Notes: generated from the letters alone by a model not told the origin. 64,000 nt of DNA from Diogma glabrata (GCA_963693315.1 OY856188.1:194690322-194754321), one strand, 5' to 3'. Counted from the stretch's first letter, positions 44,166 through 55,815 are shown. Numbers and translations: made by a program.

Positions 44166-44399
44166 TTCATCAGTTATCAAATCTGATTTATTTGAAACTA
44201 CAGCTCCCGAAACCCATAAAATATTTCACTACTCAAAAATGGATAAGAGTGATCTTCAAATTTTTTTCCGTGGTTTCCCTTTCGACCGTCATTGTTTTTA
44301 CACTGACAATGTAAATGTTTCTGCTCAAAACTTTACAGAAACCATCCAATTTACCAATTTGCTATCAATAAATTCGTCCCTTTTTCTATAGTAAAACCC

Positions 44400-45420
44400 A
44401 AACAAAAAATAAAAATACTTGTATTCGAAAGCTGCCAAAGCCAAAACACTTAGAAACAAACGTAGATCATTTAATATACGGATTCATAACAAAACTCCCG
44501 CTAATCGATCCCAATATCTAAAAGCCAACAAAATATCTAACCAGATTATCTTAAACGAAAAGGCTGAAATTCCCCCTATTATTGATGGTGATTCAATCGT
44601 CAATGATACCTCAAGAAAAGCTAACTTGTTTGCTTAACGCTTTGCTCCACTGTTTTGGAAACTCCCAAAGAAATACCCCAAATCCAGTCTTCAGGAGTTA
44701 ATATAAATGAACTCCACTTTAAACCCAAAATAGTCGCTAAACTTTTAAAGGGGTTAAACATCAACAAAGCCTCAGGAATGTACAACATTCCACCCATTAT
44801 TTTAAAAACCTTAAAGAACTTGCACCAACTTTGACTAAGATATCCTACCAATCCTACAAATCTGGTATATTTCCCTCCTGCTGGAAGTTGGCAAATGTCC
44901 AGCCCGTCCCCAAATATGGACCAAAATCCGATATCTCAAATTATATTAATACACACATTTCAAAATTTCTGGAAATAAATCATTTAATAGCCAACAGCCA
45001 ATACGGTTTTCGAAACAAAAGATCAACTACCGGTCTATTAAACTATGTAGCGCATTGTTGGAACAGCATACTTGATATAGGTGGTGAACATACGTTGACG
45101 CTTTACACATCTCCAAGGCATTCGATCGAGTCTGGCATGCCAACTTAATCAACAAGCTCGTTGCGTATATGGTTTTCATTCCAATGTTGTGAAGCTGATT
45201 CAAAATTTTCTATCCAACCGATACATTTCGGTCTCCTTAGACGGATTTTCTTCTCAGCATTGTGTCCTTAACCCCATTTTGGATTTATATCAACGAGTTG
45301 TTGAAAATTACCAGCAACCCAATAAATTTGCAGATGATAGTACTCTGCACAAGTCGTTCGAGTCCCTTCTTGCAAAAGGTAAAATGCACGAATTAATCCT
45401 GCCCGGAAAGACGCTGCCCT
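44400..45420 (+). pseudogene. LINE reverse transcriptase, decayed
   Basis: Successive frames give NINKASGMYNIPPIIL, then SGIFPSCWKLANVQPVPKYG, SQYGFRNKRSTTGLLNYVAH and NKFADDSTLHKSFESL. The FADD pair is kept, but the GVPQGS block is deleted between SLDGFSS and LNPILDLY, so the active-site region is disrupted. Several frameshifts and stops occur. Confidence 0.82.
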
Positions 45421-46221
45421 AAACGTGAATAAAGACCTAAAAAAAAGTCGCCGATTGGGGTGATCAAAACCTGGTTGATTTCAACTCTACCAAAACACAG
45501 TTGCTGATTGTTTTCTGATCACGGACCGAGTTCCCCAAAGATATTTTATTCAGTATGTGTGATGAACCAATAGGTGAATGTAAAAACATTCGTTTATTGG
45601 GTGTCACAGTTTCAAATGACCTACTCTGGAACGATCATGTGAGGGCGATGGCAAAACGCTCCTCTAGAAAGCTCGGCCTCCTAAATAGATGGAAAAAATT
45701 TTTCACTCCATACCAAAAGTTCTATATTCGTCCCTGTATGGGGTACTGTTGTCAAGTTTGAAGTGCTGCTTCTGTTTCCATCTTGGCCCTCTTGGACTCT
45801 GTTCAAAATCGGGCTATACGAGTTGTGGGTGATCGAGATTTGTCATCAAAACTTGATCCCCTACACCATCGTCGCACTGTTGCTGACCTCGTTGTTTTTT
45901 TTTTACAAATATCGTCATCAACTGTGCTCAGATGAAATCAGCAGCATCATGCCTCGAACTTATTCTTACCCCCGTTTCACTCGACAATCGGCTAGCGCAA
46001 GCAGTCAAACGGTCGAAATCCCGCGCTGTCATACTGGCAGATCGCAGAAAGGCTTCTTTGTCCGAACTGCATACAAATGGAATAGTTTGCCGAAATCCAT
46101 AATCTCAGATTGTTTCAATCCGCAGAAGTTTAAAAAAGCGTTCATCAACACCTTAGAGCGCAAGTTGTTGTGGGACCTAGGTCTTAAATGTATTTATGTG
46201 TTGTTGTCACACATATTGTAA
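45421..46221 (+). pseudogene. LINE ORF2 C-terminal region
   Basis: Frames at 45555-45761 and 45763-46221 carry MCDEPIGECKNIRLLGVTVS, a shortened LLNRWKKFFTPYQKFYIRPC (lacking a few residues seen in the 15.1 and 17.5 kb copies), and FTRQSASASSQTVEIPRCHT with FFVRTAYKWNSLPK. The tail GTGTTGTTGTCACACATATT follows. Confidence 0.85.
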
Positions 46222-47173
46222 ACCCTATAACAACACTTTATTTAAAAAAAAATATTGCTTTGAATCGGCGAAAATATTTAATTGATCCCACAGTCAAATT
46301 TCAAAGTATGTCCAATGGGCTAATTTAATCAGTTTGTGATTATCTGTATCGATTATATGAAAGCGGCATAAAATTATTGAAAAATTTTATGATAATGTGC
46401 GTTACCTAAATGCATCCTCGTTTAGTATTTTTATGTAATTTTTTAAATGCACACATTAATTTTTTATTTCTATAATTGCGAAAAAGAGATTTTTTGGAAA
46501 ATGAAGATATAGTTTTTCTGATGAAAAATGAATCTACGCTAGTCGAGCTAAAAAGAAGTTAACAAATGCCAATTAAAGTCAAAGGGCAACCCTGTCGTGG
46601 AAAAATAAATGCATTTGTTCATTTACCTGCTCTAATTAAAAAATATTAAATTAGTGCCGAGATTTCTTTAAAAAGTTAATCCTACGGTGCTGATTCACTA
46701 TCCCTTGAATTGAAGTCAAATAGTTTATGAATTCAATCTCGGCACTAATTAAAGAAAAATTGAATCAATGCCGCAATATTTTGGAAAATTAAATATCGGT
46801 CCTATGTCAGTCAAGAAATATAATGTAAGCCAGGTATGTCAAGCTCATTTCGGCATAAGGGCCAAATTTTTTAAAAATTGTTTTTCAAAATCCTTATGTC
46901 GGCCAATGTTCTTGGTTTTTAAAAAAAAATTAAATTTGTTAAAGAAAACGATACAAAAATATTTATATAGAAATTAATTAGTTCTTAGAAATATATTTAT
47001 TAATTCTGTTTTTTAGGGATATAAACTATAATGCACCGCTTTTCATTTTTCAATTCATAAAAATTGGGTATTAGTTTTTGGCTTGATGTAATTTTTAATA
47101 TTGATCAAACTCCCGATATTGTAAGCCTGCTTTTTTAGCACAAAAATCATGAACCTATAGCCCCATTATGAAA

Positions 47174-48790
47174 TTAAAACTCAATATAAAAAATTTTTAA
47201 AATATTTAACGCCATCTTGAAATGGAAAACTCCATATAAAAAAACTTTAAAAAATTTAATCAAAACACTAATCCATATTTTTGCATATGGCAAGGGTTCA
47301 TTGTTTTGTGCATATGGGGTCAAACAATCGGGCGGAGGTTTTGTATCGATGCTAAATGTTTTGCAGTTAATCTGGTTCGCAGTTTTATTCATCTTCATAT
47401 GTGAAAAAAGTTGTTCACATATATCTACGTGCCACCAATCATGGATAATATGCGGATAACAAAATGTCGAATTCTTGTAACCAGCCTCCTTTCCTTTTGA
47501 TGATTACCACATATTTACTACTTTGTGAGGCGCCTGTCCTTGACGAGTCCGATAACGACTAGTTGGATTCCCGCTCGGAAAACGTCAAAACAATTTTGAT
47601 TTTATTAACGGGGGTGGAAATTTGTTTTAGAAAACGAGAATAACCATGTCCCACAAAAATGTTTCTGCTATTGTCGAGTCCGACAGTTGATATTTTGGCA
47701 TGTTTGGGTTTTCTGACTCGACTAGCAGACAAATTTTTCCACAAGACCCCGGGTAATCGTAATGCTTCGGCGTGTCCCGAGCGAAAAGAAAAATGGCAGA
47801 TAAAAAAGCTGTCCTACTCGTCAAGGACAGGCGCCTCACGAAGTATAAAATATGTGGTAATCAGCAAATAAAAAAGGTGCGGACCTGGTGACTACTGGGA
47901 AACGGTCTGCAGATAAATACTCGTAAGCCTCTGGCATACCGATTTCCTTATATTTTTGCTTCAATATCGTGTCACATCGTAGTTCTATATAAACTCCATT
48001 TGCAAATTTTCGTCAATATTTTCAATGTCAACATACATCGGAAAGCAAAAAATATTGAAATGTGACTCACTACTTTGAAAATTTGAAAACCTCTTTTCGT
48101 CTACCAACATTTTCAGTTGTTTTTCATATTTTTCAAAGTTTAACTCAGAACGTTTCAGCAAAAGAGTCTTACAACTATAAAAATTGCATCAATTTTCTCT
48201 TTGCAATTGTATTTTTGATAAGGGTATCTTTCGTTTGTTTTTACACTGAAAAATAATATTGAGTTGACTGAGATGGCTAGTAATGTCAATTGAAAAAGTC
48301 AAATCTTGTATTCAATCAACTTTTTCCAGTTCCCAACGCAGTCATAATTTCTAAAAAAAGTACGATGTCGTCCAACAGTTGTAAAAATCTTCTTAAAACG
48401 TTATGCTTCGAAAGCTTTCATAGCACGTCACTTCAGTATAAAATGGGAAATCTTTATTCCACATCTTTTAGCAATAACATAAATTCCCGATGGTTTAAGC
48501 CACGTGCTCGAATAATTATAACGATTTTAGCAACTTTTTTAAATACATTATCAATTTTAATTACTTTAGAACATAAGCCTAGCGAGTGGCATTATCCACT
48601 AGCAAGTCTTATGTCTTATGTCTTATGGAAGTGTTGAAAAGATATAATATGTTATATTTTATAACATAATCTTTTAATCTGGCGACGACATCACATGTAG
48701 CTCCTTTCATAGAAGGGGCCTTATCATTTGCCAAAGACACCAGGTTATGTATTGGAAGACCATATTTTTTAATAGCAATCTTTTGTAATT
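47174..48790 (-). pseudogene. hAT transposase, decayed
   Basis: Going down the minus strand: LVSLANDKAPSMKGAT (48780-48690, catalytic Asp block with the usual Gly replaced), then IIRARGLNHREFMLLLKD (about 48520), a VLRRFLQLLDDIVLFL block (about 48370), NLQMEFIELRCDTILKQKY (about 47990), and EYLSADRFPVVTRSAP (about 47890). After the MITE, DICEQLFSHMKMNKTANQI (about 47390) is the C-terminal dimerisation motif. The order matches the GTF2IRD2/ZBED-related hAT transposases. Frameshifts and stops divide the blocks. The plus-strand frame at 48290-48637 is its antisense shadow. Confidence 0.85.
47498..47870. mobile_element. Foldback MITE inserted in the hAT transposase
   Basis: Arms of about 50 bp, GATTACCACATATTT then GAGGCGCCTGTCCTTGACGA on the left and their inverse on the right (47817-47868), enclose a 270-bp core with further GTCGAGTC words. 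GC content is higher than the host element. Transposase blocks resume on both sides, so this is a clean later insertion; the target duplication was not resolved. Confidence 0.8.
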
Positions 48791-50026
48791 TGTGTTTTTG
48801 ATAAAAAAATTTTTTTGTATGCTTTTATGAATTTCTTAATTAAAACACTTTAGGTGTGGAAAAATGTTGCGGGTGTCAACAATTTATGCAGCTTGCCACA
48901 AGTGACCCGCGGGCCGCGACTTTGACATGTCTGATATACGCTATGCCAGTTTGAAAAAATTTGCGCTACTCAAAAAAAAACTGAATTAGTGCCGAAAATT
49001 TTCTCGGCGCTGGCCGCTGTGTCATCGGTGCTATGACAGTCGGCGCTATGTTATGGAGTCAAAATTTTAGCTAATAGCTGCAAGTTCTTGTGAATGTTTT
49101 TAGAATAATAGGGCAAATGTTCTCCAGACGAGAGGCTTTGTTTTTATTTAATTAACTGTCTGAAAATTTTTGCGGAAATTTTCTGATTAAAATTAAATTA
49201 TATTAACGGCTGGAGATTGGATTTGAGATATTTTCTTAGGAGCTTACTTTACAGTCGGGTTTCAAGCAAAGCTATAGGATCGATTTATGGGATTTTCTTT
49301 TCATGAATCACAATCTTCTTATATATTAATACGCTAGAAAAAAACTTTGTGGAGCCTAAGGCTTTTTTATTCGCTGATGGATTCATTTCAAATTTTCACA
49401 GCTAACTGATATTAGTGTAACCTATATTCGGATTCGGATTCACACAAATCGGATCATAAATAAAAAAGTTATTATATACGGAAAACTTTTTATATACATA
49501 TGCATTATAAGTTTACATACATACAAAAACGAAATTAAAAATTTATTTTATTTTTTTATATTTTCTTTTTTATATATTAGCGAACAACGAACAACAAAAA
49601 CGAAACTTTTTTTTCTCATTCATTTCAGTCGTCTTTTGTCTTTGAACAAAGGACGGTTTTCGAGTCGTCGGAATAAAAGAGATTATATGCGTAATATGCG
49701 TAATAATGTTGATTTTATGAATGATATTTTATGAATGATATTTATGATGATATTTTATGAATGATATTTTCTTTTTTATATATTAGCTATCGAACAACGA
49801 ACAACAAAAACGAAACTTAAAAATTTATTTTCTTTTTTAAATCATTCATTTCAGTCGTCTTTTGTCTTTGAACAAGGACGGTTTTCGATATTATTTCGAT
49901 TATTTTGTTTATTGATATAAAGATATTTTGTTTGATATTTAATTTATTTGATATTGATATTATTTGATATTTTTGATATTTTATTTATTTGATATTTTTG
50001 ATATATTGATATATTTATTTATTTCG

Positions 50027-50455
50027 ATGGCAAGACCACGTCGTAAACGTTTGGATGTGAGTGGTACATCGAGTCGTCGGAATAAAAGAGATTATATGCG
50101 TAATATGCGTAATAATGTTGATTTTATGAATGATGAAATGAATGGTAATAATGATGGAATGAATGCTGAAGCTGATGTTGTTGTGAATGATGAAGTGAAT
50201 GTTGATGATATGAATGGTGTCATGAACGGTGTCATGAAAGGTGTCATGAATGTTGCGAATGAAGAAATGAATGATGATTTAGAATTGAATGTGGTGAATG
50301 ATGAAATTCCCTTTGTAATTTTGAGAGATTCGTTCAAGTGTGCTTTGAATGTGATTCCAGGTAACTTTGATTCGTATGTTTGTGGTGCTTTGGATATGAG
50401 TTGTCGTTTTTGTCATGCCAAACATTTTGCAAGAGAAGTTACTTCAATTCTCTAA
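50027..50455 (+). CDS. Helitron Rep protein, N-terminal fragment with Met/Asn/Asp repeats
   Basis: The frame opens MARPRRKRLDVSGTSSRRNK, a basic start, followed by a run of MNDEMNGNNDGMN and NGVMNGVMKGVMNV units made from repeated ATGAATG-type codons. It then gives IPFVILRDSFKCALNVIPG and DMSCRFCHAKHFARE. The last part, C-x-x-C-x-A-x-x-(F/W)-x-x-E, matches the zinc motif at the start of Helitron Rep/helicase proteins. The start at 50027 is chosen over 49964 because upstream residues are AT-driven hydrophobic repeats. The frame then closes; the protein continues out of frame. Confidence 0.7.
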   Translation: MARPRRKRLDVSGTSSRRNKRDYMRNMRNNVDFMNDEMNGNNDGMNAEADVVVNDEVNVDDMNGVMNGVMKGVMNVANEEMNDDLELNVVNDEIPFVILRDSFKCALNVIPGNFDSYVCGALDMSCRFCHAKHFAREVTSIL

Positions 50456-50684
50456 TATTTTCGAAGGATTGAATTCAAATGATAATGCTATAAAAAAACG
50501 TTCTAAAATTTTTCTTTCAAATATTCGTTCCTATAATTCTGAATTTGCAATGATCAGTTCTGAATATAATATAGCGGATTCTACTGCACGTGGTATTTAA
50601 AATTCATAATATTTTTTATCATCGTACTGGTGCTTTAATTCCTGCTTATGGTCGACCTCCAATGTATGCACAATTATATTTTTA
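50456..50684 (+). pseudogene. Helitron Rep protein, continuation of the N-terminal domain
   Basis: Other frames read LSNIRSYNSEFAMISSEYNI (near 50512-50575) and FKIHNIFYHRTGALIPAYGR then PPMYAQLYFY (50592-50684). These match the Helitron-like N-terminal domain, where a FRI-GQIYHR-GAL-P-G-P-YAQLY pattern is usual. The reading stops exactly where the foldback begins with CTAG at 50685. HUH nuclease and helicase motifs, which lie further downstream in the family, are absent. Confidence 0.72.
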
Positions 50685-51184
50685 CTAGGAGGGCCCGGCG
50701 TGCTTCGCTACGCTTATAAATAAAGTTTTTGCGTAGACCACACTTATAAATAAAGTTTTTGCGTAGACATTTTGTTGACGTGGAAGCAATGATTTCAAAA
50801 AGTGGTAATGAGAAATGCTAGCATATAATTTTTAATTTTTCTTTTTAAATATATGAATGATAAATAATCAGAACTCTAGCTGATCAGTTCGGATATATGA
50901 CAAATTAGCGATCAAATAAGTTTTCAAGTAAGCTTATTTGATCTCTAACTTATTTGATCGCTAATTTGTCATATATCCGAACTGATCAGCTAGAGTTCTG
51001 ATTATTTATCATTCATATATTTAAAAAGAAAAATTAAAAATTATATGCTAGCATTTCTCATTACCACTTTTTGAAATCATTGCTTCTACGTCAACAAAAT
51101 GTCTACGCAAAAACTTTATTTATAAGCGTGGTCTACGCAAAAACTTTATTTATAAGCGTAGCGAAGCACGCCGGGCCCTCCTAG
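50685..51184. repeat. 500-bp palindrome: inverted duplication of the Helitron 3' end
   Basis: Starts CTAGGAGGGCCCGGCG and ends CGCCGGGCCCTCCTAG, with arms of about 245 bp that are almost perfect inverse copies. Each arm contains a small tandem duplication of ACTTATAAATAAAGTTTTTG absent from the 6.4-kb copy. Shared internal landmarks are GACATTTTGTTGACG and AGAACTCTAGCTGATCAGTT. The duplication being present in both arms means the arms were homogenised or the palindrome formed after it. Confidence 0.92.
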
Positions 51185-51189
51185 TATTA

Positions 51190-51654
51190 AATAATCTACG
51201 TTTAATTTTTATGTGCAAATATGGCCACTTTCGAAAATACATATTTTTGTTGGTATTTCATTATTTTATTAATACCTAATTGAATTGTTTAAGTATGTGA
51301 TTGATCAGAAGCTTGTACGTCTTCAGTATAAAAACAGTGACGATCGAAAGCAAAACCTTGAAAAAAACTACGGCAAACATTGCTATCCACTTTGGAAAAT
51401 CGAAACATTCGATAACTGATGTGATTAAATATTGGTCAGAATTTTCAAAACTTTTTATACATTTGTTTGAAATAAAATAATGTATGTGTTGCAAAGTATA
51501 CATTTTAGCTTTTTTTTGTACAAAATTATTAGTTTTAGTTTTAAAAAAGTTATGATTTTTTAATATTTTTCTTCTGGAAAGTGGAAAGTCGTTTCTGGAA
51601 AATATCGTTTTGAAAAAAAAGTGTACATGGTACATTCTTAATTTATTATAATGT
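51190..51654. other. AT-rich stretch, nothing recognised
   Basis: One 119-codon minus-strand frame (51276-51635) is rich in Phe, Lys and Asn and has no recognisable motif; it is probably chance. Confidence 0.4.
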
Positions 51655-52010
51655 AAAATAAAGCACCTTATTAACGATTCAACACAAACGCCTGCGCATA
51701 ATCAACTTGCTCTATTTCAATATCTGTTAAAAAAATATATATTTGTTTTACCTTGATAAAGGAAAATTAATAAAAAAACATTTGATTAAACATCGAAGTA
51801 TAAGATCCGTTAAGTATTTAAAAAAAAAAATATTAAAAATTTAGTGGAACATTATAAATAGACAGATATTATTTATGAAACGAATTTGATAGTACGAAAT
51901 GAATGGATTGTGATTATGTGAAAACTGTATGTTTTATATTTTAATAGAAAATGTCTACTGAATAGATTTTTGTTGGTCGTTACATCTTTAGTAAACGTTT
52001 CAGTTAATAT
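51655..52010 (+). repeat. Diverged third copy of the 34.8-36.0 kb unit
   Basis: CACCTTATTAACGAT, CAGATATTATTTATGAA, GAAAACTGT-TGTTTTA and TTGGTCGTTACATC occur in the same order as in the tandem unit. Divergence is greater than between the two tandem copies. Confidence 0.6.
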
Positions 52011-54962
52011 TAGAAAGAACTAATTAGCTTTTCGTGTGTTATGTAAAAAGCTGTCGGTATTAAACAAATGCTGATTGTTTATCTGACCGATATGTGAGTT
52101 GTTGTGTTTAGGATGATTTCTAAACAATTTGTTTTAGTTCGCAGTCTGTAGGCGTATCTCTATTGTCCCACTTTACTCCCACTAGTCACACTAGCTTACT
52201 TTGTTTTCATTCAAATATAATAAATAAAAGCCATCTAATTATCATCCTATCTTCATATAATTAACTTCCAAACAATTTAAATTTACATAAATGCTTCAAC
52301 AGTTTTATATCACAAAAACAAAACAAACTATTGATTAGAATATTTGTATATTTATTCTTATAACGCAAATTTATGCACCAACTGAATTAAATTGAATGAA
52401 TACATGACACAAACAATGAAATTCATTTATAAACAAAGTTTTTTCCTTATAGTTTTCGATAAACTTAATGAGAAAATCAAATTCGGTTCAAAGATAAAAG
52501 AAACATAAATTTTTGGCTAAAGTAATTTTTTTGTTTGTTTTGTTGTCGGAATAAATTTATAGTTTTTGATATTTTGAAAGTCAAATTCATAAATAAAACT
52601 TAATAGATTGTTATAAATAAATAAAAGTGTTTAGGTGCATAATGATATAACAAAGTATGATGTTGCAGAAGTTGCTCGTAACATAATCTAACATTTATCA
52701 ATGGTTTTGGTAACATCTTAAATAACAAATTTATTCAGTTTATGTAAAAAATACTTCGGCAGTGAATAGTTGGCCTGGCATCAAATTAACAGATTCTTTT
52801 TCGAGGCACATACCTCCTTGTGTAAAACTAAATAAAAAACCTGCAGTAATTCATTGTCAAATGAAGGTCAAAACTGCATTAAAAGTTTCTCTCCTTGAAT
52901 AGAACTAAAGCGAGAGTGAGGAAATACAGAAACATATAAGGAGAAATATAAACGATGGAAATAAAGTCACATCACCAGAAATAGTATATAAAAAATCAAA
53001 TTTGCAAAATAACAAACAGTTTTATATGGAACGCGATATGGTGTACAGCGATAAATTAAAAAATTTGTATATTGTGTCTTAAATTGTTTTTCTCACATCC
53101 GCCATATGGTGTGCTAGTTTTTTTAATATGTTCCACCTAAACCGAAAGCAAATAGTTTGAATACAAAAGAGTCTCTACAAGCCATACCATAAAAAAAATT
53201 AAAAAACTTGCGCCCGCACTAAAAATATAATATAACATAAATCCCTTACGATTTAATTTTCTATTTTTCTTTAATTTTCTTTCTAGGTCAGTGTCATTAA
53301 TAAAATTCAATACGATTCATTTAAAATTGGTAAGTTTCCGTTAATTGTAACTACTTTCACCCAACGTGCTTTAAAATAAAATCCTAATAGATATACTATA
53401 AACCCTCTTCTAACATCCATTGTTATTACTGTTAATTAAAAGTAATTATTATACTTGTATATTTATTGTTCAAATCTTTAAATTTTTCTTTTAACTATCA
53501 ATTAAAAAAATTTGCTTTTCTTTTCTCAGAATTATTGAAATTGTTTACATTTGCAATTTTTAATTACTGAAACTGTTTTCTTTTCTGTCTACAAAGAAAA
53601 TGTGTCATAGTCAAAGGACCTTGATTTGTTCTACTTGAATTATTATTATCTAATTCGCAAACTAAGCAATATTTAACAAAATTATGGATTTCATTTTTGT
53701 AAATATTCCATGTATTGCATGATGAAAGATAATTAAATCAATTTTGTGTAATATTGTGCTAACTTTATTTAGAATATTCTTATGTAAATTTAGCTTCTTC
53801 GTTTGTTTATTATTTTGTTTGTTTGACTGACACCACCTTTTTGAATTTTAACAAAAAACAAATTTATTTCTTTGAAATATTTTGAAATGACCTACATTAG
53901 GGACACGTAATAAACTACTTAACGTTAATGTTGTTTATATTCTTTGAAATGTGTTTGGTGAACATACGTTATCCAGATATAAAGATCAATTTTTTATCTC
54001 AAACGATTGGGTGTTCGTCGATTCATTGTGAATAAAAACTTTTATATTCCAATAAAAATCGAAATAAATAACAGCAGTTTTTGTTGTTGTTCTTTTTTTG
54101 ATTGCTTTTCCTTCTAATCTTTAAGATGTTAGGTTTAAGTTACTCGATGGTAAAAACCGCGTAATAGCCAATAATGATAATAAAGGGTATAATGTATTTA
54201 ATTTATACGTTTTTATGTAAATTATTTTTAATTTTAGTTAAAGTTTTGTTTAACGTTTGTTGGTTTAATATGAGAAAGTTGGTAGTAAATCTTTAATTTA
54301 ATTTCTTTAAGTTGAATTCAGTTCTACATGTGAAATAGGGCATATTTTTTCACTTGAACGTATTCTAGGAAAATATTATAGAAAATTGGACTATTAAAAA
54401 TATACGTGAATCCTTACCTTGGAAATCTCTTATTTTATCACAGAAATAATATTCACATAAAAACTATGTATCTAAAGAAAATTTATACTATCAGAAATTA
54501 TATAAAATAAATCAAAACAGCTAACATTAATAAGTTGTTTTGATGTTCCACTTGAAATCCATGTGAATCGTTTTTCATTTTTTTTTTGTGATTAGTAATA
54601 GAATTATTGTTTTCCTTTGTAAGATTTGAATTTATATCCATCTTTTGAATTTATATCCGGACCGGCACTGAGAGCACATACTACTCCAAATCATTGCCTG
54701 ATGCCCCATTCAAAAATTCGTACATATATAATCCTCGTTGAAATAAATCTACCACTTTCAAATATTGATGACTACCTATATTTGTAGGCGCTTATTTACA
54801 AATTAAGCTCAACATACTTTCATATTCAACTTATCGTTCACTTTTATGAACTTTAGACGAGTTATTTTCACCTTTTCGAACACAATTTCGGGCATCCAAT
54901 TCAGTTTCAAGTTTTTTCAGCCACTATCGATTTAATTTTTTCAGTAACCGGAATGGTAAAAC

Positions 54963-54989
54963 AACGGCTTCGCTATCTTCGAAGCCGTT
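54963..54989. repeat. Small perfect hairpin
   Basis: AACGGCTTCG and its inverse CGAAGCCGTT are separated by seven bases. It may be a relic of a small inverted-repeat element. Confidence 0.6.
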
Positions 54990-55721
54990 TTATAATACAA
55001 TCACGCTCATATTTAAAAATACAAAAATATAATACAATCATGCAATAGTTTTTATTCAAAAATAATATAAAACATACAAAAATATGTTATTTAAAATAAA
55101 TTCAAAATGTTGAAATTTGTTTGGATTATTTGTTTGATTTTCAAAATTGCTACTAGTTAAACTTCTTAACACACAAAACTTAATAAAAGGCAACGAAAAC
55201 TTAACTCTGTTAGAATAAAAACACCAATTTTAAAAATTAATTAATTTAACAAATTTAATATCAACAATTTCGTTAAAGAATATACATTTTTTTGTGCCAC
55301 AATAACACTACTCATAACAATGTTCACTCTTTGATTTAAATTTTCCTGATCCCCTGACCAAACAAAATGGTCAAGTATAAATAGTAAGATTTTTCAGTAT
55401 TTTGTATTTTGTTATGTATTTTGTTTCGTATATAAATAAATAATTTCTCCTTCCATATATCATCTGACCAAACAACTCATTACAAACAATATAAATTAGA
55501 ACAGCCATACTACGCCTATATGTAATACCATTACTAAGCTTCACAAACAAAAAATGTTCCTCGTTTAAGTAGACAAATAGACAAAAAAAAACATCTATAT
55601 ATTACTAATTGACATTGTGACGGGATCATAAAAAAAAATCAACTGAGAAAAAAAATGTTAAAATATTATTGATATACATAACTGCTCCTATGCTTATCTC
55701 ATTCCAAAGGCCGGAATCGTA

Positions 55722-55815
55722 ATAAATTGGCAAATTATAAGCGAATTTCTTTATATATGAATATTCTTATTTTTAGAGAAATATTCGAAATAGTCAGTCG
55801 TTACAATATATGGTT
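55722..55815 (+). repeat. Dispersed repeat shared with 3158-3272
   Basis: Same-orientation partial match, see the copy at 3.2 kb. Shares AAATTATAAGCGAATTTCTT and GTCGTTACAAT. Confidence 0.5.

Larger units (their letters stand above)
42490..46245 (+). mobile_element. Near full-length but decayed LINE copy
   Basis: The order is 5' untranslated region (shared with 32.6 kb), endonuclease, RT, C-terminal region and a 3' tail ending in an A-rich run at 46242. A MITE (43253-43732) splits the endonuclease start. Many frameshifts exist. This copy ties together the 5' region at 32.6 kb and the 3' tails at 17.4, 21.8 and 33.2 kb as parts of one family. Confidence 0.85.
46831..48933 (-). mobile_element. 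hAT transposon with decayed transposase
   Basis: The left end CAGGTATGTCAAGCTC and the inverted right end CAGACATGTCAAAGTCGCGG are related hAT termini; the right one, with CGGCCCGCGGGTC behind it, resembles a widespread animal hAT family. Flanking octamers ATGTAAGC (46823-46830) and ATATACGC (48934-48941) agree at six of eight positions, a decayed target duplication. The interior encodes a hAT transposase on the minus strand and is interrupted by a MITE at 47498-47870. Confidence 0.85.
46645..49060. repeat. TTAGTGCCGA repeat region around the hAT element
   Basis: ATTAGTGCCGAGATTT near 46652 is inverted near 46720 (AATCTCGGCACTAATT), and AATTAGTGCCGA recurs at 48983. TCGGTCCTATGTCAGTC near 46794 resembles TCGGTGCTATGACAGTCGG near 49010. 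The hAT element at 46831-48933 lies between these motifs, probably splitting an older repeat. Confidence 0.4.
49314..51184 (+). mobile_element. Helitron with partial Rep gene and foldback 3' end
   Basis: Starts TCTTCTTATATATTAATACG after host A (49313) and ends CTAG before host T (51185), following the Helitron A|T rule. The first 180 bp match the short copy at 6188. The middle carries duplicated segments: 49570-49680 recurs at 49780-49880, and the block from GAGTCGTCGGAATAAAAG at 49662 recurs inside the coding part at 50071. A truncated Rep-protein gene follows, then a 500-bp palindrome formed by inverted copies of the 3' end. Helicase and most of Rep are missing, so it depends on an autonomous relative. 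Confidence 0.82.

Noticed and set aside
48290..48637. 115-codon plus-strand frame as a host gene
   Set aside because: The minus strand of the same interval reads conserved hAT transposase blocks, so the frame is an antisense shadow.
54963..55000. Rho-independent terminator
   Set aside because: Hairpin followed by T-rich sequence, but the context is eukaryotic and no gene precedes it.
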